Assembly (NCBI GenBank): GCA_900550855.1
Contig: URTQ01000083.1
Coordinates: 1-6,997 of the forward strand
Direction: 5' to 3'
Length of the DNA stretch: 6,997 nt
Source of the DNA: an uncultured Eubacteriales bacterium
Lineage (GTDB): Bacteria > Bacillota > Clostridia > Christensenellales > CAG-917
The stretch's first letter is position 1. Every line of letters begins with the position of its first letter. Shown piece by piece: positions 1 to 6,414 of this stretch. The notes beneath the pieces were generated by a model that saw only the letters and a program-made list of their open reading frames with translations, ran no database searches and was not told the origin of the DNA. The translations under genes and the position numbers were made by a program.

Positions 1-1284
1 CCCGTCGAGAATCACTTTCAGCGTTATGGGGTATTCGGTAAACACGGACGCGCCCCTTATCGTCTTGTAGTACGGCGAACCGAGCGTATTTTCGGGGCTT
101 TCGTAGACCTTTGCCGTGACCGTTTCGAACACTTTTCCGCTCTCACTCATCATACCGAGTTTGTTCTTGTTCTCGTCGGAAAAATAGCAAAGCAAGGTTG
201 CGTCCTTTGCGGATTTGAGGCAACAGAATCCCGCGACTTTCACGTCGGTAAGCACGGAAATATCCTTCGTTTCGGTGTCGAATCTAATCACCGAGTCGTT
301 TGTCAAATCCCCGGGCTGACCGAGTTTGCAAGCGAGGTAGTATTTGTTTTCGAGGTAACCCGCGCGCACGGTTTTCTTGTCGATTATTTTTGGAAATTCC
401 TTTCCGACCTTCACTGCGTCGTAGCCGTCGAAAGCGTAAACGCCGTCCTCTGCGCAGAACATAATTTTGTCGCCGCACAGCACAATCGAGTCTTTATATA
501 TACGTCCCGTATCGGTAAACACCTTTTTCATCATAAAATCGTTTTGATCGCCGTATGCGGTCAAGCGCATAATTCCGTAGTCGCGGAACACGAAAAGGAA
601 GTTTAGGAAGGACACGACTTTTATTGCGTTGCCGAGGTCGTCGGCAAAATCTATATAGCCTGCTTCCGTCGACGAAATCGTCCAGTTGTTCGGGTCGAAG
701 TCGTCTGAAAACCACACTTGATTCTTCTTTTCGTTCAGCGTTCCGAACACTCTTTCGTTATGCACGGCGATAGATGTGAACTTTGGCGCTTTGTCGAGAT
801 AAGTCACCCTGTCCGCCCTTACGACAAACATTCCGATATCTTCGGCGGCGAGCAGAAGTACGTCCTCGCTCTTGTAGTTGTAGTTCACCGCGTCCGAGTC
901 GTATCTGATTATGGGGCTTTCGAATTGATGCCAAGTGTCGAGCGAAAATACTTGGGTGTTCCACAGCGTACCGTCCGAGAGTACGCACACGATTCTGTCG
1001 TCAAGCGCGCCCGTTTCAGAATTTTTTCTGCGGAAGTGGAAAGCCTTCTTTATTCCCTTATCGGCGGCAAAAGTCGGATAAGTGTGTGTGTCGTAATAGA
1101 TATTCGTATTGAAGTGACCGCCTGCGGTGTCTATTCCGATTTTGCCGTTTATCACGCCCTTTTCGAAAGCGAAGTTTTTGCAGTTTACGGCATATTCGAA
1201 TCCCGCAATGGATTCGTCGACGGAATTTACCAACCCCTCGAAACCGACTTTAATTCTTTTTCTGTACGTTTTCACGTCTTTCAC
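1..1284 (-). CDS. Large beta-rich tail/head-closure protein (3' end outside window)
   Basis: A single frame with no stop runs from GTG 1284 to the left edge, exactly 428 codons. GTG is the start: AGGAGG is 8 bases upstream and the GTGA overlaps the adaptor's TGA by 4 bases. The first in-frame ATG comes only at about residue 152. The N-terminus (33-50, VNCKNFAFEKGVINGKIG) and the segments VHNERVFGTLNEKKNQVWFS (174-193), DDFDPNNW, FVFRDYGIMRLTAYG (231-245) and CAEDGVYAFDGYDAVKVG (277-294) match the repeated blades of phage propeller-like proteins such as P22 gp10-type head-stabilisation and other tail proteins. The role is inferred: sealing the portal/adaptor or forming tail or adhesion structure. 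No signal peptide or membrane segment is seen. It is truncated here, so full length is unknown. Confidence 0.72.
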   Translation of the reverse strand, partial: MKDVKTYRKRIKVGFEGLVNSVDESIAGFEYAVNCKNFAFEKGVINGKIGIDTAGGHFNTNIYYDTHTYPTFAADKGIKKAFHFRRKNSETGALDDRIVCVLSDGTLWNTQVFSLDTWHQFESPIIRYDSDAVNYNYKSEDVLLLAAEDIGMFVVRADRVTYLDKAPKFTSIAVHNERVFGTLNEKKNQVWFSDDFDPNNWTISSTEAGYIDFADDLGNAIKVVSFLNFLFVFRDYGIMRLTAYGDQNDFMMKKVFTDTGRIYKDSIVLCGDKIMFCAEDGVYAFDGYDAVKVGKEFPKIIDKKTVRAGYLENKYYLACKLGQPGDLTNDSVIRFDTETKDISVLTDVKVAGFCCLKSAKDATLLCYFSDENKNKLGMMSESGKVFETVTAKVYESPENTLGSPYYKTIRGASVFTEYPITLKVILDG

Positions 1285-1829
1285 GCCTGCCACCTCCTCG
1301 CCTTGACGAGAATGTTTTTGCCTCTGTATCGAAGCGCGCCGATTTGAGTTCTGAAATCGGAATCGAAACTCTTTGCGAGGTCGAACATCTTGTTTTGGAA
1401 GTAGTATTCCGAAAGCGCGGCGTTTGCAAGCACGCTTCTTGTAAGGCGCATATCGTCTATCTCGCTTGCAAAAGTCAAATCGTTTGACGGCATATAGGCG
1501 TATGTGAGTTTAACTTCGCCCTCTACGTCGCAAAACACGCAGTCCGCCCCCGAATAGAAACTTATTTTCTCGTCGTTTTGCACGATTTTTATGGGGTACA
1601 GGATTTTTTTAAACAGCGACGAAGCGGCGATTTTTCCGTTCGTCACCTTGACGGTTTCTATCTGGACGAGGGGCAAATACTCGCTCACGATGTGCCTGTA
1701 CGCGATATTTATGGCGGCAACGAGTTTATCTTTGAGTTCGGTTTGCTCTGTATCAAGAGTTTGATTGTTGGAAAAGTCGGTTTGTCCCATTTTGACGAGG
1801 CACTCGCCGACAACGTCTTTGATTTTCAT
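1281..1829 (-). CDS. Putative head-tail adaptor (gp4/gp6-like connector protein)
   Basis: This encodes 182 aa. The N-terminus MKIKDVVGECLVKMGQ resembles the beginning of P22 gp4-type adaptors. A helical segment (32-50, KDKLVAAINIAYRHIVSEYL), a beta-rich middle (55-112) and a C-terminal helix pair with NAALSEYYFQNKMFDLAKSF (136-155) follow, ending ARRWQA. The protein would bind under the portal ring after packaging to close the head and dock the tail. The position two genes after the capsid gene and before a long tail-like gene agrees. Start ATG 1829 has AGGAAGG just upstream and lies one base after the preceding TAA. An in-frame extension to 1919 would overlap the previous gene and lacks a site. 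The tail of the gene encodes the next gene's AGGAGG. The family assignment is from pattern, not search. Confidence 0.62.
   Translation of the reverse strand: MKIKDVVGECLVKMGQTDFSNNQTLDTEQTELKDKLVAAINIAYRHIVSEYLPLVQIETVKVTNGKIAASSLFKKILYPIKIVQNDEKISFYSGADCVFCDVEGEVKLTYAYMPSNDLTFASEIDDMRLTRSVLANAALSEYYFQNKMFDLAKSFDSDFRTQIGALRYRGKNILVKARRWQA
1293..1298 (-). promoter_or_regulatory. Ribosome binding site AGGAGG deciding a GTG start
   Basis: A perfect AGGAGG lies 8 bases before GTG at 1284. It is encoded within the Arg-Arg codons of the adaptor C-terminus. It identifies the start of a gene that has no ATG near its beginning. Confidence 0.75.
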
Positions 1830-1830
1830 A

Positions 1831-2133
1831 TTATCCTTCCTCTGCGGCGAGAATTTTGTCGCGCGTTTCGAGAGTTTTTTGAATTTCGAGTCGCGCGTTT
1901 TCTTCCTCGATTTCCGCAATGATTTTTTCGAGGTTTTCGAGGCGAGTCTTTCTTGCGTACGTCAAGGTACGCGCGTCGAGTCGCTCGAAGGGCAATGCCA
2001 TTTGCATTGCCCCGTTAGCGTAGATTTCGTATCTGTTTTTCTTGCGATTAAAGAACAGTTCGTATCGTCTGTCGATACTTTTCAGTCTTTTGGCAATACC
2101 GAACAGATCGTGTGAGATCTTTTGAAGTTCCAT
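1831..2133 (-). CDS. Small phage structural-module protein of unknown function
   Basis: This encodes 100 aa. I do not recognise a named family. The N-terminal half is basic and probably globular: residues 11-47 include FGIAKRLKSIDRRYELFFNR and RYEIYANGAMQMAL. A conserved-looking LPFERLDARTLTYARKTR (47-64) follows, and the rest is a Glu-rich helix (about 65-97, LEKIIAEIEEENARLE) with heptad-like hydrophobics, so coiled-coil or oligomeric. Its place between capsid and adaptor suggests a small head or connector component. ATG 2133 comes one base after the capsid TGA with no clear Shine-Dalgarno (upstream TTGGATCTGAT), so translation is probably by reinitiation after the capsid gene. The same frame is open for about 170 further codons upstream, but that part is antisense-free overlap with capsid codons and not coding. 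Confidence 0.75.
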   Translation of the reverse strand: MELQKISHDLFGIAKRLKSIDRRYELFFNRKKNRYEIYANGAMQMALPFERLDARTLTYARKTRLENLEKIIAEIEEENARLEIQKTLETRDKILAAEEG

Positions 2134-2134
2134 A

Positions 2135-3511
2135 TCAGATCCAAGACGCAACGAGCGTAATGTCGCTGTTGACAGGTGTCGAGAAGTTGTATTCGACGCC
2201 GTTGAGGTTCCAGCAATCGAACGACTTGCCCGTCTTAGAGGGTGAAGAAGGAACGACGGCTTTTCCGCCGGGCGTGACCATTTGCGTGGGAACGGTCGTG
2301 CCGCCGTTAGAGTCGAACGTGACGTAGTAGTAGTCGGTATCCGTACCCGTAAAGGTGAGTTTTGCCTGACCCATAGGTCTTTCGCAGAGCAAGTCGGCGT
2401 ATTTGACGAGCGTTGCGCTGTAACACGCCTTGCCCGCGACTTGATGAAGCACCGTGCCGCCCTCGCCTTCGAGCCAACGCCAGTCGCAGAGTTGATGAAG
2501 TTTGAAGTCGCTGCTGTTGAGCAAGTACATATCGTTGTCGCCGACGAATCTGTCCGCAACGAACGGAATGCCCGAATAAGACAACGCCTTATAGCCGCCG
2601 TCGAGAGTGAGATAGTCGATATTCGTGCGGTTTTTGCAAAGAGCGTCGACATATTGCTTTCTCATCTTGTAGGAAGCAACGATAAAGTCGATAGTGCCGC
2701 CGGAAGTTTCTTCCACTGCGTCGATAGCGTCTTGAATCGCGCTCACGCTGACCGTTTGAGCGACGGTTTTGGTGTAGGGTTTGAGGAAGGAATAATCGCT
2801 TCTTTTAAGCCCGTAGATATACTCGCTGTCGCCAAAGATTGCTTCGAGACCCGTGATTTCGTTGCCCTTCGAGCCTTGAACGTAGACGGTGTAACCTGCG
2901 CCTATCGTTGCGGTTGCCGATTGAGAGAGTGTGACGATTTTGTTCACTCTGTCGATAGAGATGATTCTCGAACCGGAAACTGCGGTATCTTTCACGCCGC
3001 TTGCGTTGTACACGTCGATAGTCATACCCTCGATAAGACCTTTGATGTTGTCCACTTTGATTTTGTTTCTCGAAGCGGTCGAGTTTGCGGCGGTAGTTGC
3101 CAAAAGACCGCTTCCGTCGCCGTAGAGCATACGACCGAAGTTGAATTTGCTTGCTTTAAGCAAGCCTTCCATTTCTGCGTTGAGAAGGTTTACGAACGCG
3201 CCCGCGTTGTTTTGGGAAGCGCGGATAGCCTTGTCCGAAAGTTCGATTTTGCCGAAAAGGTTTTTGAGGGTGAGGGTGAATTGAGCGTAGTTATTTCCGC
3301 CGCTTTGGGGAAGATTGTCGTTTTCTTCACCGCTTCCGACGCCGCCGTTGATACCGTAGGGCGCGAGTTTTTTGACTTCTTTGCCCCATACGTCTGCGGA
3401 CGTTTGACCGATTTTTGCAAAGAGCGGATTCACGCCGACGTTAAGTTGGTCGGCAAGTACGCCGAGATAAAAAGTTTTCAGAGCCTTATCGGCAGTTGAG
3501 ATTGTAACCAT
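2135..3511 (-). CDS. Major capsid (coat) protein with C-terminal InlB-type repeat domain
   Basis: This 458-aa protein is the HK97-fold shell subunit. Core: residues about 1-149 (N-arm and helices, e.g. FGKIELSDKAIRAS 86-99 and the NAEMEGLLKA spine-helix region) and about 216-384 (YKMRKQYVDALCKNR, then a GIPFVADRFV stretch and an LHQLCDWRW stretch typical of the A-domain end). Residues about 150-215 look like a beta-rich insertion (IKVDNIKGLIEGMTIDVYNA, later KIVTLSQSATATIGAGYTVYV), comparable in place to inserted domains of other coat proteins. After a short FTGTDTD linker, residues 395-458 match a Listeria-Bacteroides/InlB B-repeat: YVTFDSNGG, PSKTGKSFDCW, FSTPVNSDITLVASWI. Such domains are surface, protein- or glycan-binding modules. 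Start ATG 3511 has AAGGAAG upstream, overlapping the scaffold TAA. The next gene starts 1 base after its TGA. The coat assignment is strong; the decoration role is inference. Confidence 0.88.
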   Translation of the reverse strand: MVTISTADKALKTFYLGVLADQLNVGVNPLFAKIGQTSADVWGKEVKKLAPYGINGGVGSGEENDNLPQSGGNNYAQFTLTLKNLFGKIELSDKAIRASQNNAGAFVNLLNAEMEGLLKASKFNFGRMLYGDGSGLLATTAANSTASRNKIKVDNIKGLIEGMTIDVYNASGVKDTAVSGSRIISIDRVNKIVTLSQSATATIGAGYTVYVQGSKGNEITGLEAIFGDSEYIYGLKRSDYSFLKPYTKTVAQTVSVSAIQDAIDAVEETSGGTIDFIVASYKMRKQYVDALCKNRTNIDYLTLDGGYKALSYSGIPFVADRFVGDNDMYLLNSSDFKLHQLCDWRWLEGEGGTVLHQVAGKACYSATLVKYADLLCERPMGQAKLTFTGTDTDYYYVTFDSNGGTTVPTQMVTPGGKAVVPSSPSKTGKSFDCWNLNGVEYNFSTPVNSDITLVASWI

Positions 3512-3525
3512 AATTCTGTCTTCCT

Positions 3526-4275
3526 TTATTCGTTATTTTTCAAAAACATTCTTCCCGCTTCTTCTATGCTTCTTATTTTTTTCGAGGGTGCTACGCATTG
3601 AAGCCCGTCGCCCGAAAGAGTCGCGGGCGGTTGCCCGTCGCGAATATCTTTGAGGTACGCGCCTATGATTGCGTCCTTGACCTTGCTCGACGAAAGCACG
3701 TAGTCGTTCAAAAATTGTCCGTCTTGCATAAGTTGCTCGGGCGTTCTGAACTTGTCTATAAGCACTTGCATAAGCGCGACCGAAAGGCAGTTTCTGTCCT
3801 TTTTGAGTTCGGGCTTTTCGATGATTTTGAGAGCGATATCCTTTGCAAACGGTTTTGCGGACGGGGTATTTTCAAAAAACTTATCCGCCGCAACCTTAAA
3901 GGATTCGTCGTCAAAACCTTGACTTTCGCTGTCTGCGAGCGCTTCGAGTTTCGAGAGTTTTTGCGATTTTTTTGTAAACTCTTTTTCAAGTTCCTGATAC
4001 GCTTTGAGCAATTCTTCGGGGTTTTTGAATTTGCCGAAAGATTGCTTTTTGTCTTGTTTATCCGCGCTCTCGACGGTGTCGTCTTGCGCGGTTTGATTCG
4101 TTTGAGTTTTTATTTCAATTTGCGCAATCGGCATTTCACATTGCGCGTTTTGCTCGATAAAGTCGCCGTTTTGCGATTCGCCGAGTATTGCGTTTGCGAT
4201 TTCTTCGCCCACTTCTATTGCGCCTTTGCTTTCAATGCCTTTCTTTATTGCGTTTTCAATTTGTTTGTCGTTCAT
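3526..4275 (-). CDS. Head scaffolding protein
   Basis: This is a 249-aa, highly charged, mostly helical protein placed between portal and major capsid genes, the position of internal scaffolds that guide procapsid assembly and then leave. Residues 1-80 are low complexity and rich in Gln, Glu, Asp and Lys. Residues 81-112 (starting GKFKNPEELLKAYQELEKEF and followed by TKKSQKLSKLE) match the coiled-coil core seen in many podovirus and siphovirus scaffolds. The C-terminal IRSIEEAGRMFLKNNE (234-249) is a short basic-amphipathic helix, the type that binds coat protein. No Ser/His protease motif is visible, so it is not a protease-scaffold fusion. ATG 4275 is preceded by AAGGGG (4283-4288) at 7 bases. 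The frame is open 10 codons further upstream but that extension only overlaps the portal end. Confidence 0.82.
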   Translation of the reverse strand: MNDKQIENAIKKGIESKGAIEVGEEIANAILGESQNGDFIEQNAQCEMPIAQIEIKTQTNQTAQDDTVESADKQDKKQSFGKFKNPEELLKAYQELEKEFTKKSQKLSKLEALADSESQGFDDESFKVAADKFFENTPSAKPFAKDIALKIIEKPELKKDRNCLSVALMQVLIDKFRTPEQLMQDGQFLNDYVLSSSKVKDAIIGAYLKDIRDGQPPATLSGDGLQCVAPSKKIRSIEEAGRMFLKNNE

Positions 4276-6145
4276 TGTCTGTCCCCTTTTCGAGTTTGCT
4301 TTCAAGCAAGTTTACGTTGTCCTTAAATCCCAAAAGTTCGGTATGCTTTGCGATGTGTTCCGCCACTCTGTCGCGTAGCGCCTTGTTTTGCGTACACTTC
4401 GAGGACACGCACATTCTGACGTGTTCGGCGATATGAATCGCGTGGTCGTCGTAGAAGTCGCACAGCACGTCCTTTTTGAGCATATCCATATTTTCTTTGA
4501 GTGCTTTTTTTCGGTGCATTTCATCGTTGTTTCTTCCGTCTTCCCAGTTTCCGAATCCGAGAATTTCAAATATTCTCGCCTTTGTGGAAGTTGAGAGTTT
4601 TCCGTTCTCGTCTGCAAAAAGACCGAGTTTAAGCAAGTCGTACACCATAGCGCGCCTTGCCGAAAGCGTATCTTCGATGTCGCTGACGGTATCGAAAACG
4701 ATGTCCTCGCTGTCGATGTTGCCTGCGCAGAACGATGCGATTTCAACCTCGCCGTTCTCGCCCGTGATACGTTTCACTCTCGGCACTTTCGCGTATTGAC
4801 GATAGAGGCGCAAAACGTGCTTACCTATTCTCTTTATGCACTCTCTCAGGCTGTCTGCGGTGAGCGCGATACGCGTGTCGTCTTGTTCGAGCAACAGCGA
4901 AATCGCAGTGCCCGAAGCGACGTTGGACGGCACTTGCGAGTAGGTTGTAACCTCGCTCACGCCGCTTATCATCACAAATTCGTTAAGCAGTTTTTCTTCC
5001 TCTTGCGAGAACTCGCTCGGAACGTGCGTGGGCGAAATAACTCTCGGCGGCGTGCTTCCTTGCCTATACACCACCACTTTTCCAGGGGGCAAGCCTTCCT
5101 CTTGCAAATCGTCGGTATCCACCGAGCCGTCCTCGACGGCGAACACCCCCACAGCCATACGATTCATATACTCGTGCTTTCTGTTTTTGACGGTGTTGTA
5201 CGCGCGCTGAACGGGGATTATTCTCTCGACGACGGACGTTCCGAAAAAGTTCGTGAGGTTGTCGATACACGTCATTTTCGCAAAAGGATAGCCGCGCTGT
5301 CCGTCCTCGCCGTTTAGGTAAGGCATATCCCCTCTGAAAATGAGGGTATCGCCTGCGACTATGGTTAGTCTGCCGTTGGGACATTCGCTCGTAGGCTTTT
5401 CGTACTTTTCTATTACGACGACCGCGTTTTCCTTTTTCTCGCTGACGATTTTCGGAATGGAAGCGGTATAACCCAAACCGCCGCCGACGTCGGCGTTATC
5501 GAAAGAAAACACGTTGACGTCGCCGCCCTTGACTTCTTTGCCCCAAATGCTTTTCACTTCCTGTTCGGTGAGCACTTTTGCGTGGATAATCGAGGACTGT
5601 TTGTCGATGTCGGTTATTGCGATATCTTCGGGGAAAATCTCGAAAGGCGGACAAAGCGCGATAGTCACGTCGCCCTCTTTGATTTTTCCTTCTGCGTCGA
5701 GCGAGTGACCCTTTTGAGCGTCCCAAGTGATTTTGAAAAACGCGCTGCCCGTAATCTCGCTCCAAGTATTCGCAAGTGCCAGTTGCGAGGAAAAGTCGTT
5801 TTCCTTGCACACGGCGTCGATAAGTTTCGAGGCAAGCGCGGCGGACGCGACGTCGTCGTCATCGGCGGTTGCGGGGCGCACCTGCGCTTTTGCCTTGACT
5901 CTGCCGAGTTTTGCGAGCCTCGTTTCGAGGATAGGCGCGATGTGATTGAACACTTCTCTTTCTTGCCAGAAGTATTCTTTTCCGCATTCCTCGATATCGC
6001 CTTTCGACGAGATTTGCGCAAACTGATTGCCGACGACGAAATTCATATTGAGTCGCCAGTTGAGTTCGACCGCGCGTCTTGCTTCCTGTCTTTTTTTGAA
6101 ATCGGCGGTGACGTCCGCAACGATTCTTTCTTCTTTTTCAGACAT
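4256..6145 (-). CDS. Phage portal protein (P22-like)
   Basis: This is the portal: a dodecameric ring at one capsid vertex through which DNA is packaged and ejected, and to which terminase and later the head-tail adaptor dock. The product is 629 aa, in the range of P22-like portals. Visible family signs are the charged N-terminal helix with NWRLNMNFVVGNQ (29-41), the stem/clip region around FFGTSVVERIIPVQRAYN (300-317), and the segment GVSEVTTYSQVPSNVASGTA (395-414) followed by a long helix (crown/wing boundary). The C-terminal part contains a DDHAIHIAEH motif (566-575) typical of these portals. Start: ATG 6145 has AAGGAG (6152-6157) six bases upstream. An in-frame ATG at 6160 overlaps that site and has none of its own, so it is rejected. 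The 3' end overlaps the scaffold gene by 20 bases. Confidence 0.9.
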   Translation of the reverse strand: MSEKEERIVADVTADFKKRQEARRAVELNWRLNMNFVVGNQFAQISSKGDIEECGKEYFWQEREVFNHIAPILETRLAKLGRVKAKAQVRPATADDDDVASAALASKLIDAVCKENDFSSQLALANTWSEITGSAFFKITWDAQKGHSLDAEGKIKEGDVTIALCPPFEIFPEDIAITDIDKQSSIIHAKVLTEQEVKSIWGKEVKGGDVNVFSFDNADVGGGLGYTASIPKIVSEKKENAVVVIEKYEKPTSECPNGRLTIVAGDTLIFRGDMPYLNGEDGQRGYPFAKMTCIDNLTNFFGTSVVERIIPVQRAYNTVKNRKHEYMNRMAVGVFAVEDGSVDTDDLQEEGLPPGKVVVYRQGSTPPRVISPTHVPSEFSQEEEKLLNEFVMISGVSEVTTYSQVPSNVASGTAISLLLEQDDTRIALTADSLRECIKRIGKHVLRLYRQYAKVPRVKRITGENGEVEIASFCAGNIDSEDIVFDTVSDIEDTLSARRAMVYDLLKLGLFADENGKLSTSTKARIFEILGFGNWEDGRNNDEMHRKKALKENMDMLKKDVLCDFYDDHAIHIAEHVRMCVSSKCTQNKALRDRVAEHIAKHTELLGFKDNVNLLESKLEKGTDNERQTN

Positions 6146-6168
6146 AAAAATCTCCTTCATTTTGCTAT

Positions 6169-6191
6169 AAAAAAGCGACCCTCTCGCCTTT
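6169..6191 (-). terminator. Weak terminator-like hairpin before the portal gene
   Basis: On the minus strand AAAGGCGA, a GAGGG loop and TCGCTTT can pair (8 bp including one G-U), embedded in a run of six T. The U tract partly serves as the stem, leaving a short tail, so termination would be weak. It stands about a dozen bases before the portal ribosome binding site. It may act as an attenuator for readthrough from terL, or as a structural element only. Confidence 0.3.
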
Positions 6192-6231
6192 ACGAAAAAG
6201 GACGAAAAAAGTCGTTTTCTATCGTAATTAT

Positions 6232-6330
6232 CTAATTAGGCAAACTATATCGTTTGCGATTTTGCTGTGCAAGCGCAATCTGCCGCTTAAACGCTTGTTT
6301 TATACGCAAGCGCAAGCCGTACGCCTGCAT
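6232..6330 (-). CDS. Possible 32-aa basic micro-protein (uncertain)
   Basis: In the gap before the portal gene, ATG at 6330 opens a 32-residue frame ending in TAG at 6232. The peptide begins MQAYGLRLRIKQAF and carries eight Arg/Lys and no Asp or Glu, so it is strongly basic. There is no good ribosome binding site in front of it (only an AAAGAC-like stretch). It overlaps the repeat elements, whose CGC/GCG-rich sequence could generate such a composition by chance. I list it as a candidate only. Confidence 0.15.
   Translation of the reverse strand: MQAYGLRLRIKQAFKRQIALAQQNRKRYSLPN
6240..6258. repeat. Inverted-repeat element, copy 1 (GCAAAC-6-GTTTGC)
   Basis: Plus strand GCAAAC TATATC GTTTGC G is a 6-bp inverted repeat and a near-perfect direct copy of 6396-6414, 156 bp apart. 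A candidate minus-strand -10 box (TATAGT) falls within it, which is where a repressor operator would be expected. Function is inferred from position only. Confidence 0.5.
6244..6272 (-). promoter_or_regulatory. Candidate internal promoter upstream of the portal operon
   Basis: On the minus strand TTGCAC (6267-6272) is followed after exactly 17 bases by TATAGT (6244-6249). The -10 matches the vegetative consensus at 5 of 6 positions, the -35 at only 3 of 6. It points toward the portal gene. The -10 lies inside an inverted repeat. Just downstream are two TAATTA palindromes 2 bases apart (6225-6230 and 6233-6238). This fits a regulated internal promoter but is weak evidence. Confidence 0.3.
6292..6315. 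repeat. CGCTTG/CAAGCG hairpin and GCAAGCGCAA direct repeat
   Basis: CGCTTG (6292-6297) and CAAGCG (6307-6312) form a 6-bp inverted repeat with a 9-base loop. The right arm is part of a 10-base direct repeat GCAAGCGCAA at 6306-6315 and 6269-6278. Short motifs TTTATACG or TTTATATACGG recur at 6299, 6336 and 6377, so the whole 6240-6414 stretch is made of degenerate repeated pieces. I cannot assign a function. Confidence 0.4.
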
Positions 6331-6395
6331 TTGTCTTTATATACGGTTGCTTTTCTCATATCGAAACGCAAACCGCTTTATACGTTTTATTCGTT

Positions 6396-6414
6396 GCAAA
6401 CTATTTCGTTTGCG
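6396..6414. repeat. Inverted-repeat element, copy 2 (GCAAAC-6-GTTTGC)
   Basis: Plus strand GCAAAC TATTTC GTTTGC G is a 6-bp inverted repeat with a 6-base spacer. It matches the element at 6240-6258 at 18 of 19 positions. It overlaps the last codons and TAG stop of the 94-aa gene. It may be an operator half of a looped pair or an RNA hairpin; function unknown. Confidence 0.5.

Noticed and set aside
718..1347. Plus-strand 209-codon open frame
   Set aside because: Antisense to the continuous 428-codon GTG-started gene, which has AGGAGG, coupling to the adaptor, and phage propeller motifs.
1831..2652. Minus-strand 273-codon frame that extends the 100-aa gene into the capsid gene, suggesting a capsid frameshift fusion
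   Set aside because: The upstream 173 codons are Ser/Arg/Thr-rich shadow sequence, and I see no slippery heptamer near the capsid end; the ATG at 2133 right after the capsid stop is a sufficient start.
2282..3499. Plus-strand 405-codon open frame opposite the capsid gene
   Set aside because: It is the antisense of a well-supported capsid gene; its composition is Arg/Val/Cys/Phe-rich without motifs or a ribosome binding site. Codon bias of the coding strand explains the lack of stops.
3598..4326. Plus-strand 242-codon open frame opposite the scaffold gene
   Set aside because: Phe/Cys/Arg-rich shadow of the Lys/Glu/Gln-rich scaffold; no independent support.
6146..6160. ATG at 6160 as portal start
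   Set aside because: It overlaps the AAGGAG that serves ATG 6145 and has no ribosome binding site itself.
6240..6414. CRISPR array or tRNA in the repeat-rich gap
   Set aside because: Repeats are short, degenerate and unevenly spaced, and no cloverleaf or regular repeat-spacer pattern is present.
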